From Novosphingobium percolationis (GTDB lineage: Bacteria > Pseudomonadota > Alphaproteobacteria > Sphingomonadales > Sphingomonadaceae): a stretch of 64,000 nucleotides of DNA. The position numbers and the translations under genes were made by a program. The stretch's first letter is position 1. Each line of letters starts with the position of its first letter. The notes beneath the pieces are model-generated. The model was not told where the DNA came from. It searched no databases and saw only the letters and a list, made by a program, of their open reading frames with translations. The stretch is from NCBI RefSeq assembly GCF_020179425.1, contig NZ_JAILYM010000003.1:517996-581995 (forward strand). The letters run 5' to 3'. Shown piece by piece: positions 56,801-63,876 of the stretch.

Positions 56801-59736
56801 ATGTGTCGCTAGATGCCGCAGGCGCGATCACCTTCGACAACCTCTCGGCTGGTGGTGCCGCAACGATCACGGGCGACACCGCGGTCAGCGGCGTCGATAT
56901 CGTGGCGGGTTCGCTCGCGTTGACGACGGGCGGTGCGCTCTTGCTCGGCACCATCGCCACGCAGGCGGGCGCGGTCGATCTGGCGGCGGCGGGCGCGCTC
57001 GCCACGGGCGCGATCACGGCCAATGGCGGCGTTTCGGCCATCAGCAGCGGCGGCGCGCTTTCGCTGGGCGACGTGCTGGCCGCAGGTGATGTCACGCTCG
57101 GCGCGGGCGGCGCGATCCACACCGACAGCCTTTCGGCCGAAGGCAACCTGACGATTTCGGCGGTGGGCGATTTCGCCGCGACCAGCGGGGCAATCCTTGG
57201 CGGGCCGCTGACGTCGCGTACCGTCACTGCGGGTGGCGCGATCACCATCGCCAGCAGCGCCGGCGGACTGACGATGGGGCCGGTGAGCGCGACGAGTGGC
57301 GCGATCGACTTGCGCGCGCCGGGCTCGATCGCGGCCGGGGGGGTGACTGCGGGCACAGATGTCTCCGTCGTCAGCAATGGCGGCGGACTGGTGCTTGGCG
57401 ATGTGCAGGCGGGGACGAATCTGACGCTTCGGGCAGGCGCTTCGGCGCTGAGCGGCGCGCTAACGGCGGGCGGTGACGTTTCGGTCCTGACCGTCGGTGA
57501 TCTCGCTACGCTCAACGGCGGTGTTGCAGGCGGCGGCGCTGCACCGCTAGGCATCGCGGCGGGCGGCTCGGTTTCGATCGCCAGCAGCGCGGGCGGATTG
57601 ACGCTCGGTGCGATCACGGCGGGTAGCGGCGCGGTCGATCTGGCTGCCTTCGGTGCCATCTCGGGCGGCAGCCTCACGGCAGGCACGAACCTGCGCGTGC
57701 AGACCAGCGCGGGCGACATCGTGCTGGGCACGGTCGCTGCGTCGGCCGGTTCGATCGACCTGCTGGCGGGAGGCGCGCTCACCACGCAAGATATCAGCGC
57801 CTATGGCGGAATCGCGGCGCAGGCGCGCACGTCGATGAGCCTCGGCAATCTCGCCGCCGCCACCGGCAACGTCGCGCTGGATGCTGGCGGCGCGCTTTCG
57901 GGGCTGGATATCGTTGCAGGACAGGGCGCGATCACGCTGGATGCGGTCGGCGATGCCGGCCTGCAACTCGTGTCCGCGTTCGGGCCGGTAACGGGCAGCA
58001 TCCGGGGTGATGCCACCTTCCAGACCGTGGCCAGCCAGGGCCAAGGTGTCCAGCTCGCGGCAGGTGGAACGCTGACGGTTTCGCGCAGCGTTCTAGCCAC
58101 GACCGACATCGCGCTGGTCGCGGGCAACGACATCGCACTGGGCCTTGCCGTGGGACGCAACCTGGCGCTGCTGGCGGACGGCAATGTCACCGCCGGGCGG
58201 CTCGTTGCAGGCACCTTTGATCCGAACGGCGGGGCAACGCCGGGCAACGGCGGGATCCTTGTCGCCGGGCGGGCCATGCTCGATGGCGGCGGCCAGATCG
58301 GCACGCTCGATGTCGCGGCGCTCCTGTCGCAGGCCCCGGCGCGCGTGGCGGGCACGATCGCGATCGGCAGCGCGGCGGGCGGCAGCTTCGCCACGACGTC
58401 CAGTGGCGACATCTTCGCGGGCCAGATCGACGCCAGCAGCACCATCAAGGTCGACACTAGCGGAGTCGCCCGCGTGGGCGGGCGCTGGGCCGGGCCTTCG
58501 ATCACGCTGTCCTCGCGCGATCTCGTCATCGCCACGCAGAGCGCCAGCGGCGCGCCGGTGGGCCTAGATGCTGGGGTCAGCGGCTCGATCCTGCTGCGCT
58601 CGATCAGTGAGCAGGGCGTGGTGCTGGGCGATGGCGTGGGCCAGTCCGAGTACAACATCAGCGCCGCCGAGTGGGCGACCATCCGCAGTGGATCGCTGAC
58701 CATCCGCGCGCTCGACACCGCCAACGCGATCGACATCCGCATCGGCAATCTGGAAGTGACCGGCCCCGATGCGGGCAGCACGATCGACGATCCCAATGGC
58801 GTCGTGCGCTTCCAGACCGTCAACCCCGACGGCATCTCGGGCGCGATCCGCATCAGCGGGAATCTCTCGACGCGCGGCTTCCGGGCCACCAACGCGCTCG
58901 AATTCGATACCGAACGGTTCGAACTCGATGCCGGCACCGGCTCGCTGGGAGTGTACGGTACGGGCGGGGCGCTTTCGGGCATCCTGCGCATCAACGCCGA
59001 TGGCATCCACGTGGCCAGTGGCGCGATCCTCGACAAAATCGCCGCTGATCCGTTCTACACCGCGCTGGAAGCCGATCTCGACCAGCCTGCGACGGTCCAG
59101 CGGCCCGATGGGGTGCTGGCGGCGGGCGCGTTCCGGTTCGTCGTGGGCAGCACGTTCTATGTCCAGAACACCGGCACGGCAGTGGCATCGGCCGGGTTCC
59201 TGACGGCGGCGGACGGCTTCTCCATCCTGCCGGGCACGACCACCCGTCCGGTGCGCATGATCGTCAACGGCAAGTTCACCGATGGCACCACCGTCCTGTC
59301 GGGCACGCAGGCCTACGATGCGTTCAAGGCCAACCAGCAGCAGCTGACGATCTTCGACGGCGAGAGCCGGATCGAGGGCTGCCTGCTCATCGCCACGAGC
59401 TGCGGCGCGATGACCGACGTGCCCGTTGAAGTGGTCGGGCCGACGATCTCTACGCAGATCACGATCCTCGGCCAGAATGGGCTGGGGGACACACCGCGCT
59501 TCGTCGATACGCCGGACACTGGCAGCGGCGGCGATGGCGGCGATGGCAGCACGCCCGAGCAGCAGGAGCAGGCGGACAAAGCTACCGCAGGCCCACCGAT
59601 CGTACCTCCCACGCCGCTGATCGACATGCGCCCGCTCAACCCGCCGGGCCGCATCGAGGAGCCGGTCGCCGGCAGCGGCAACCCCGCGCTGATGGGGGCG
59701 TTCGTCAACGAAAACAGCGCAGAAGGAGCACAGTGA
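50860..59736 (+). CDS. Giant TpsA-like exoprotein with Gly/Ala-rich beta repeats
   Basis: A 2958-residue secreted protein. The signal peptide ends ARA|QS near residue 32. Residues ~33–300 resemble the filamentous-hemagglutinin/TPS secretion domain (VNTPTAVINW, then TVFFYSPGGILVGSNAVFDVGNL in place of the usual NPNGI). Residues ~350–1700 are repeats very rich in Gly (GGTGGAGGAGG types), and ~1700–2700 are regular beta-helix-like repeats (units such as GGAITIASSAGGLTLGAITAGSGAVDLAA). The only cysteines I found are C587, C590, C2841 and C2848. A Pro-rich tail ends the protein. Coupled to the transporter (TGATG, GGAGG upstream) and to the CHAT gene. Probably an adhesin or biofilm fibre. Confidence 0.88.
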   Translation: MRRTRSHGDWIAVSSLAIATMLATGGQGARAQSFQGTGTVVGGSATINASGANTSVTVNTPTAVINWVPDDTASGPLPIIFQPTNTTATFTNNIDTTADFAVLNRILPADPTRAVQFDGNVIAQLQAVSAAPTRGGTVFFYSPGGILVGSNAVFDVGNLGLTTSDLPYDPQSGAFSTSGLFQFQQAAAGTSVEIANGAQLHVGAAGPDNSSYLAIVAPRIVQDGAIDVNGSAALVAADAATIQFSPSGLFSIQVDQGTSATGTVLSNGGSITGAAGSSATFIHRIYMVAVPRNTAITMAIASGSTLGFDVASAADVVGNTVVLSAGSDVVNGEAMGYRSQGGGSAQTALDIGAITATSALKGTATGLASLTVQGGETSSFASDLALGGAYRPGVGAPGGNGTLVTVTGSGASLTVNGNFDVNVFDSGRVDLTDVTDVSAATVAVDGGALDVAGRLLVHADRYGLTDGGAATGGTAVLSALNGAQVTVGGAIDLGAFGTGASPDGALTGGTGTGGTARLTYGTGAQVSAGSIAVFADGRGGTVSSGYGGAAGIGGTATVEGVTGGGALTVTGSVEIGASGIGTDGYGCVTCIVDGGIGTGGSAQLRVAGSALHTVGIGGNLTVSGNAQGGASFGATAGSATAGTAQVLATGGAHVLSVGGQTSVSADATAGQAFSTAQSGAGIGGLARIVTSGAALTLGPVVVSANGAGGVNADGGIGGLGTGGTAQIRIATGGGRIDAGNVLVRAEGFGGGTYPGYVGDGARGDGGTASVDALAGQVNFSTLSVLADATGGDGAFVTGDARGGFAAVRAQGGAISVGGDVFVLADAEAGQGITGGAGTGGQAQVTVDGGSIAFGQADGSTYVSSIGRGGTGTIASGTGTGGNIQLTARNGTANFAGSVSANALGVGGGSASRSIGEGAPGGLGQGGTITLDAASSAAGSATITGATMQLNATGVGGAGAGGLGVASPAGGSSGTGGAGGAGGQGVGGVITVNAGVANGTLLISNLGVDAGASGGAGGDGGFSSTGTGGTGGAGGSAIAGTVQFDTNGALAGMAPTGRMQLGALNVAATGYGGAGGAGGSGAQLGVAGAGGAATGGFVTVRADRGGSLIQVDGAASILADGYGATGVGSTSGVDGGKGTGGAILFTADGTTSGNQIKLATLYADASGLGGASLTAPGGEGVGGSMNIVGGAGLAISASGLTLRAIGFGGQASSSFTGGAATGGLVSVDMRGGSTLAATGSVLLDASSVGGASSQTAATGGAATGGTASLLTTGGGITLDGDVTVQANAFGGDAGSQGLGGAALGGLALLSAGNLDRQGNGGSLTVVGNAGVYADGYGGGGFNGGRGAGGTASVTGRLGTVTLGSANVSGSGGGGAGFGGGAGGDGAGGEASVLTFNTPTGEADIAIGPVSLAANGQGGAGGTGFSNGGVGGAGGTGLGGNVLALGSAGNGRITLGDLTAVAEGRGGAGGVGGSNDGGIGGDGGVGGAGLGGAIQIGTQSGADTGALNIGAGNFAQVYAFAGGNGGTGGTGGSGPGGAGAGGAGGDATGGGATLLVRGSPVTLSGNGLFLAVASGGDGGAGSVQGAGGNATVGLVTGTEALVGAHLELTSRYLVDAQRGSLNAGVLSFQAIATGGQGSTNGTSTTLGSPIAFNVRNGDLTAQSIALFAPGQSPAGSIASSLTMQNANAVIAGGFDFITGGDLVVSLDNANLSADHAQISGQNWIESGNVVATPGAIHTNGQLYLYSGGDIVGDASLITAADLSVNAPGSIRLNELSAGGPLYVSAGQSITLGNLSGNASIRVLGGGTVSIGAVQANGGVDLSAGGGALTVAGSVAAVDGAVLNASDVVNAGDITVMASNASSLRELSVFANGAMTLGDLDAGATRLFGTQAITTGSIRAGDLAVLAGGDIALGSIAASGRVLLADVVMTDAGGSSLGLDALFAASPTRATGAIAIAGPVVAASFTAATSRTLDVSRPILVSGDVSLDAAGAITFDNLSAGGAATITGDTAVSGVDIVAGSLALTTGGALLLGTIATQAGAVDLAAAGALATGAITANGGVSAISSGGALSLGDVLAAGDVTLGAGGAIHTDSLSAEGNLTISAVGDFAATSGAILGGPLTSRTVTAGGAITIASSAGGLTMGPVSATSGAIDLRAPGSIAAGGVTAGTDVSVVSNGGGLVLGDVQAGTNLTLRAGASALSGALTAGGDVSVLTVGDLATLNGGVAGGGAAPLGIAAGGSVSIASSAGGLTLGAITAGSGAVDLAAFGAISGGSLTAGTNLRVQTSAGDIVLGTVAASAGSIDLLAGGALTTQDISAYGGIAAQARTSMSLGNLAAATGNVALDAGGALSGLDIVAGQGAITLDAVGDAGLQLVSAFGPVTGSIRGDATFQTVASQGQGVQLAAGGTLTVSRSVLATTDIALVAGNDIALGLAVGRNLALLADGNVTAGRLVAGTFDPNGGATPGNGGILVAGRAMLDGGGQIGTLDVAALLSQAPARVAGTIAIGSAAGGSFATTSSGDIFAGQIDASSTIKVDTSGVARVGGRWAGPSITLSSRDLVIATQSASGAPVGLDAGVSGSILLRSISEQGVVLGDGVGQSEYNISAAEWATIRSGSLTIRALDTANAIDIRIGNLEVTGPDAGSTIDDPNGVVRFQTVNPDGISGAIRISGNLSTRGFRATNALEFDTERFELDAGTGSLGVYGTGGALSGILRINADGIHVASGAILDKIAADPFYTALEADLDQPATVQRPDGVLAAGAFRFVVGSTFYVQNTGTAVASAGFLTAADGFSILPGTTTRPVRMIVNGKFTDGTTVLSGTQAYDAFKANQQQLTIFDGESRIEGCLLIATSCGAMTDVPVEVVGPTISTQITILGQNGLGDTPRFVDTPDTGSGGDGGDGSTPEQQEQADKATAGPPIVPPTPLIDMRPLNPPGRIEEPVAGSGNPALMGAFVNENSAEGAQ

Positions 59737-62700
59737 TGCGCGCGCGTTTCATCGGAGCAAGTCTGGCGGCGCTCGCGCTGGCCGCGCCGCTGGCAGTTGT
59801 GGCCAAGGCTCCGCCGCTGTCGATCCGCAACTCCTTCCGCATCGGCTCGTCGGGCGTAATGTGCACCGCGCAGAACGCGCCGGGCGATGCGCGGTTGACG
59901 GGCATGTTCGACCGTTCGTACCGCCTGACCTGTCGCGATGCGGCGGGCGCTGTCGGCTCGCTTATCGCGGTGCGGCGCGACATCGCGCCCGCCGCCGAAC
60001 CCAGCGCGCTGCCCGGCGTCACGCTCGATTGCGCGGCGCCTGCGCGCGTCAAACTCGATGGGCTGGGTGATGTCGACAGCCTGGCCTGTCGCGACCCGCG
60101 TTCGCGCGTGGATTACCGCCGCTATGTCGCCCGGCGGAGTGGCGTGACCTACTTCGTCGAAGGGCTGGCGGGTTACGATCCGGCGCTGCGCCTCGCGCTC
60201 GCCAGCGTCGCCACCGACCATGCCGTGCCGGGCGAGATCCGCGTCGCCACGACCGAAGTGTCGGACCCCGCCGCATTCGCGCGCATCCAGGCGGGCCAGC
60301 TCGACCAGATGGGCGCGCGCGACGAAGGCTACTTGCGCAATAATGGTGGCAGCTTCGCCGAATCCGCCGAATTCTTCGAAGCGCTCGCCACCCGCGACCG
60401 CGCCAGCGCCGGGGCGGGGCTGGCCGAAGCGCTTGCCAACCAGGGGCTGCAACAGTCCAACCTCGGCAACTTCGCCACTGCGCAGCGCCTGTTCGAACAG
60501 GCGAGCAAGGCGTTGGCGAGCGGCGATGGCGTCACCCAACGCCGCCTGCGCAACTACCGCGCTATCGACCTGCTCAACCAGAAGAAGCCCGACGCCGCGC
60601 TGGCCGAACTGGCGCATCCGGTCGTGCCCGTCACGGTCAGCTTCGATCGCGACAAGCTGGCGCGCGGCGAGATCAACGTGCCGCTGGCCGACCAGATCAA
60701 CCGCGAAAACAACGCGCTGCTGCGTCTTGGCGGCGCCGATCCGGGCCTCACTCCCGGCGAAAAGGCCGAAATCCTCGATGCGCAGGCCGTTGCGCTGACG
60801 GGCACTGCCATCCGGCTCAAGGGACGCCATGCCGATGCGCTTGCCAAGCTCGTCGAAGCCGACCGCCGACTTGCCGCCGTGCGCGACGGGCGCGTCGCCT
60901 CGGTGGGCTGGATGCGCTCGGAAATCCAGATCGAACAGGCCCTGCTGAACGAATCGCAGGGGCGCAAGGGCGAGGCCGCGGCCGATTTCGACCGCGCCAT
61001 CGCCACGCTGGCCAATGCCTTTCCGCAATCTCCCGCGGTGCTGTCGGCGCAGGCGCGCAAGGCGGCCTTCCTCGGCCGCACCGGCGACGCAGCCGGGGCC
61101 AAGGCCCTCTATGCCGCCGTGATCGACCAGAGCGCGCTGGTGACCGACAGTGGCACCACCTTGCGCGAAATGCTTTCGCCCTACTTCGGCCTTCTGGCCA
61201 AGGACGGCGATGCCGCCAGCGCTCGCGCCATGTTCACCGCCGCGCAAGTGCTCCAGCGCCCCGGCGTCGCGCAGACGCAGGCCGTGCTGGCGCGCGAGCT
61301 GTCCGAAGGCAACGACGACGCCGCCGCGCTCTTTCGCCTTTCTGTCGCGCGCAGCCGTGACATTGCGCGCACCGATGCAGAAGTGACGCGCCTGTCCGCG
61401 CTGACGACGCCGACCGCGTCCGAGCAGCAGGCGCTGAAGGCCGCGCAGGAAACGCTCGCCTCGCTCCAGCGCGACCAGACCGAATTGGTCAGCAAGCTTG
61501 CCGCGTTCCCGCGCTACAACGTGCTCGCCCCGCAACGCGTCGCGCTCGATGAACTGCAGAAGGCGCTGCGGCCGGGCGAAGCCTACTACAAGCTCGTCGC
61601 GGCGGGCGAAGATCTCTACGCCCTGTTCGCAACGCCCGATGATGCGCAGGCCTTCCGGATTGACATGGACCGCGCAAAGCTGGCGGGCGAAGTGCAGGCC
61701 ATTCGCGATTCGATCGTCAAGGTCGAGAACGGGCGGCAAGTGAACTACCCGTTCGACCTCGACCGCTCGCGCGCGCTCTACCGCTCGCTGTTCGGGGCGA
61801 TCGACGGCAAGGTGGGCGCGATTCACCATCTGGTGTTCGAACCCGACGGCGCGATGCTGCAACTGCCGCCCTCGGTGCTTGTCACCGACGACAAGGCCAT
61901 CAACGCTTACAAGAAGCGCACCCGCGCGGCTGATGCCGACCTGTTCGACTTCACCGGCGTGTCATGGCTCGGGCGCGGGCGCGAGATCTCGATCGCGGTC
62001 AGCCCGCGCGGCTTCCTCGATCTGCGCAAGCTCGCGCCTTCGCACGCCAGCCGCCCCTATCTGGGCCTCGGGCATAATGCGGTGCCGCCTTTCCGGCCGA
62101 TCACCGCAGTGGCCGACGAATGCGACTGGCCGCTTGCCACGTGGCAGCGACCCATCTCGCCCGACGAACTGGTCTTCGCGCAGAAGACCATCGGCGGCGC
62201 CAGTGATGTACGCACCGATGGCGCCTTCACCGATTCCGAGCTGCTGTCGGACAAGGCGCTCGACCAGTACCGCGTGCTGCATTTCGCCACGCACGGCCTC
62301 GTCACCGCCCCGCGCCCCGACTGCCCGGCGCGACCCGCGCTCGTCACCAGCTTCGGCGATCAGGGCTCGGACGGGCTGCTCAGCTTCCGGGAGATCTTCG
62401 ACCTCAAGCTCGATGCCGATCTCGTGATCCTCTCGGCCTGCGACACCGCCGGCATGGCCACGGTCTCGGCCAGCCGCGAAGCCGGCGTGACCACGGGCGG
62501 CAACTACGCACTCGATGGCCTCGTGCGCGCTTTCGTCGGTGCGGGCGCGCGTTCGGTTGTGGCCAGCCACTGGCCGGTGCCCGACGACTACAACGCGACC
62601 AAGCGCCTGATCGGCGGCGTCGTCGGCGCGGCGCCGGGCAAGCCGCTGGCCGAAGCGCTGGCCGAAGCGCAGCTCAAGCTGATGGACGATCCCAACACCT

Positions 62701-62798
62701 CCCACCCGTTCTACTGGGCGGCGTTCATCATCCTGGGTGATGGGGCCAAGCCTTTGGTGCAGCCTCAGCAAGGTAGCGCTGGCAAGGCGACGCGTTGA
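59736..62798 (+). CDS. Exported TPR–CHAT domain protein (caspase-like)
   Basis: A 1020-residue protein. A signal peptide (MRARFIGASLAALALAAPLAVVA) shows that it leaves the cytoplasm. An N-terminal cysteine-bearing domain (~25–160) is followed by helical TPR-like repeats (~190–520: GLAEALANQGLQQSNLGNFATAQRLFEQASKAL), a coiled coil (~545–590) and the CHAT domain (~600–1005). The dyad is intact: HFATHG with His853 and LSACDTA with Cys902, then the WPVPD block. CHAT proteases are caspase/separase relatives. It starts with ATG at 59736 (AGGAG seven bases upstream), overlapping the TpsA stop as TGATG; GTG 59733 is possible. Its likely target is the coupled exoprotein. Confidence 0.88.
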   Translation: MRARFIGASLAALALAAPLAVVAKAPPLSIRNSFRIGSSGVMCTAQNAPGDARLTGMFDRSYRLTCRDAAGAVGSLIAVRRDIAPAAEPSALPGVTLDCAAPARVKLDGLGDVDSLACRDPRSRVDYRRYVARRSGVTYFVEGLAGYDPALRLALASVATDHAVPGEIRVATTEVSDPAAFARIQAGQLDQMGARDEGYLRNNGGSFAESAEFFEALATRDRASAGAGLAEALANQGLQQSNLGNFATAQRLFEQASKALASGDGVTQRRLRNYRAIDLLNQKKPDAALAELAHPVVPVTVSFDRDKLARGEINVPLADQINRENNALLRLGGADPGLTPGEKAEILDAQAVALTGTAIRLKGRHADALAKLVEADRRLAAVRDGRVASVGWMRSEIQIEQALLNESQGRKGEAAADFDRAIATLANAFPQSPAVLSAQARKAAFLGRTGDAAGAKALYAAVIDQSALVTDSGTTLREMLSPYFGLLAKDGDAASARAMFTAAQVLQRPGVAQTQAVLARELSEGNDDAAALFRLSVARSRDIARTDAEVTRLSALTTPTASEQQALKAAQETLASLQRDQTELVSKLAAFPRYNVLAPQRVALDELQKALRPGEAYYKLVAAGEDLYALFATPDDAQAFRIDMDRAKLAGEVQAIRDSIVKVENGRQVNYPFDLDRSRALYRSLFGAIDGKVGAIHHLVFEPDGAMLQLPPSVLVTDDKAINAYKKRTRAADADLFDFTGVSWLGRGREISIAVSPRGFLDLRKLAPSHASRPYLGLGHNAVPPFRPITAVADECDWPLATWQRPISPDELVFAQKTIGGASDVRTDGAFTDSELLSDKALDQYRVLHFATHGLVTAPRPDCPARPALVTSFGDQGSDGLLSFREIFDLKLDADLVILSACDTAGMATVSASREAGVTTGGNYALDGLVRAFVGAGARSVVASHWPVPDDYNATKRLIGGVVGAAPGKPLAEALAEAQLKLMDDPNTSHPFYWAAFIILGDGAKPLVQPQQGSAGKATR

Positions 62799-62976
62799 AA
62801 AGGGGCCTTTTGCGATGACGAAGCTAGGACGATTTCGGTGCTTTCCGGCATTTGTTCGCGCATCGACTTGCGGTGGCGCACACAAATTGGGTGGGGTGAT
62901 TTGTGAACGTGGGCGATTGTTCCCGATTTTGGAAGGTTAACGGATATTTATATAGATCCGTCCGGCAATTTTATAT

Positions 62977-63006
62977 TTGACTATAAATTTTTATGCGACC
63001 TAAAAT
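62977..63006 (+). promoter_or_regulatory. Candidate promoter in an AT-rich island
   Basis: TTGACT at 62977–62982, an 18-base AT-rich spacer and TAAAAT at 63001–63006, 60 bases before the 103-residue orphan gene. The surrounding stretch 62935–63010 is markedly AT-rich compared with the window. The 267 bases from 62799 to 63065 contain no gene that I can see. Confidence 0.6.
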
Positions 63007-63065
63007 CAGGTGTAGGGCCGCAAGGGTCTACAGTAAAAACGTATTTTCCGTCGTGAGAACAGTCC

Positions 63066-63377
63066 ATGATTCATGTCGAGGAAAAACGGCTCCAAATCAT
63101 CGAAGCACAAACACGCTACGTCGCCCGGAATATAGACGAAGCTATTTTGTCAAATTCCTATGCCATAATCAACGTGATGGGCGTCACAAGGGAAACCGCA
63201 GGCGAAGAGGCGCTTATCCAGGACATCCTCAGCAGCCTCAATGTTTCCATGCAGGGTCTGTCAGCCGCCAGAGCGACCTTTTCCACGTCAGTTGGGTTGA
63301 TCAAGGCCTTGATGACGATCGGTGAGCAGCCGACGCGCCCTGATCATGACTCCACCTCGATCCGCGACAGGATCTAG
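63066..63377 (+). CDS. Orphan small protein, hypothetical
   Basis: A 103-residue protein with no family I recognise. It looks soluble and mainly helical (EEKRLQIIEAQTRYVARNIDEAI, then EEALIQDILSSLNVSMQGLSAARATF), with no signal peptide or transmembrane segment. Codon use is noticeably less GC-biased than in neighbouring genes, which suggests recent acquisition. A strong candidate promoter lies upstream. Its TAG stop lies in the CTAG target site of the adjacent hairpin element. Confidence 0.6.
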   Translation: MIHVEEKRLQIIEAQTRYVARNIDEAILSNSYAIINVMGVTRETAGEEALIQDILSSLNVSMQGLSAARATFSTSVGLIKALMTIGEQPTRPDHDSTSIRDRI

Positions 63378-63549
63378 GCCGTAAACTCATAAACGGCACC
63401 ATTTTGGCGTCGCGCAGGGATTTGACCAGAAGGGCCATCTGCCGTTTCAGGAAAGCTTGAAATATCGACATATTTCTGCGCTTTCCTTCCTTGCACCTGG
63501 CCCCTCTGCCTCAAACCTCGATGGTGCCGTTTATGCGTTTACGGCCTAG
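63374..63549. mobile_element. MITE-like hairpin element flanked by CTAG duplication
   Basis: A 176-base element with terminal inverted repeats of 29 bases, one mismatch: 63374–63402 (CTAGGCCGTAAACTCATAAA…) against 63521–63549. The whole interior is an imperfect palindrome centred on GAAATAT-CGAC-ATATTTC. CTAG flanks both ends (63374–63377 and 63546–63549), which fits a 4-base target duplication as made by some IS5-family transposases. It has no coding capacity, so it would have been mobilised in trans. Confidence 0.75.
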
Positions 63550-63876
63550 AATAGTCGTGTCAGGCTGTAGAACAGAGCGCCTACCGCGGCCGAAGCAGGG
63601 ATGGTGATCACCCAAGCGACCATCACGTTCCCCGCCACGCCCCAACGCACGGCGGAGGCGCGTCGCGCGGTGCCTGCGCCGATCACGCAGCCGGTGATGG
63701 TGTGCGTGGTCGAAACCGGGATGCCGAGTAGCGAAGCACTGAATACGATGATCGAGCCGCCCAGCGAGGCGCTGAAGCCTTGGTGGTGCGACAGCTTGGT
63801 GATGCGGCTGCCCATCGTCTCGATGATCTTCCAGCCGCCCGCCATGGTGCCTGCCGCCATCGCCACATAGCAGCTA
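63546..63876 (-). pseudogene. 3' remnant of PiT inorganic phosphate transporter gene
   Basis: The minus-strand frame encodes the C-terminal ~105 residues of a PiT permease: AAGTMAGGWKIIETMGSRI, HHQGFSASLGGSIIVFSASLLGIPVSTTHT, TGCVIGAGTARR and a last membrane helix ending LFYSLTRLF. The frame loses homology at the TA at 63875–63876, where an IS630-type end begins, so the N-terminal three quarters are separated from it beyond the window. The TAG stop is inside the CTAG at the MITE edge. Confidence 0.8.

Noticed and set aside
56085..57785. Long antisense frame (566 codons) inside the exoprotein gene
   Set aside because: It is Pro/Ser/Ala-rich, the mirror of the Gly/Ala/Asp repeats on the sense strand, as expected for GC-rich repeats; no start signal or homology.
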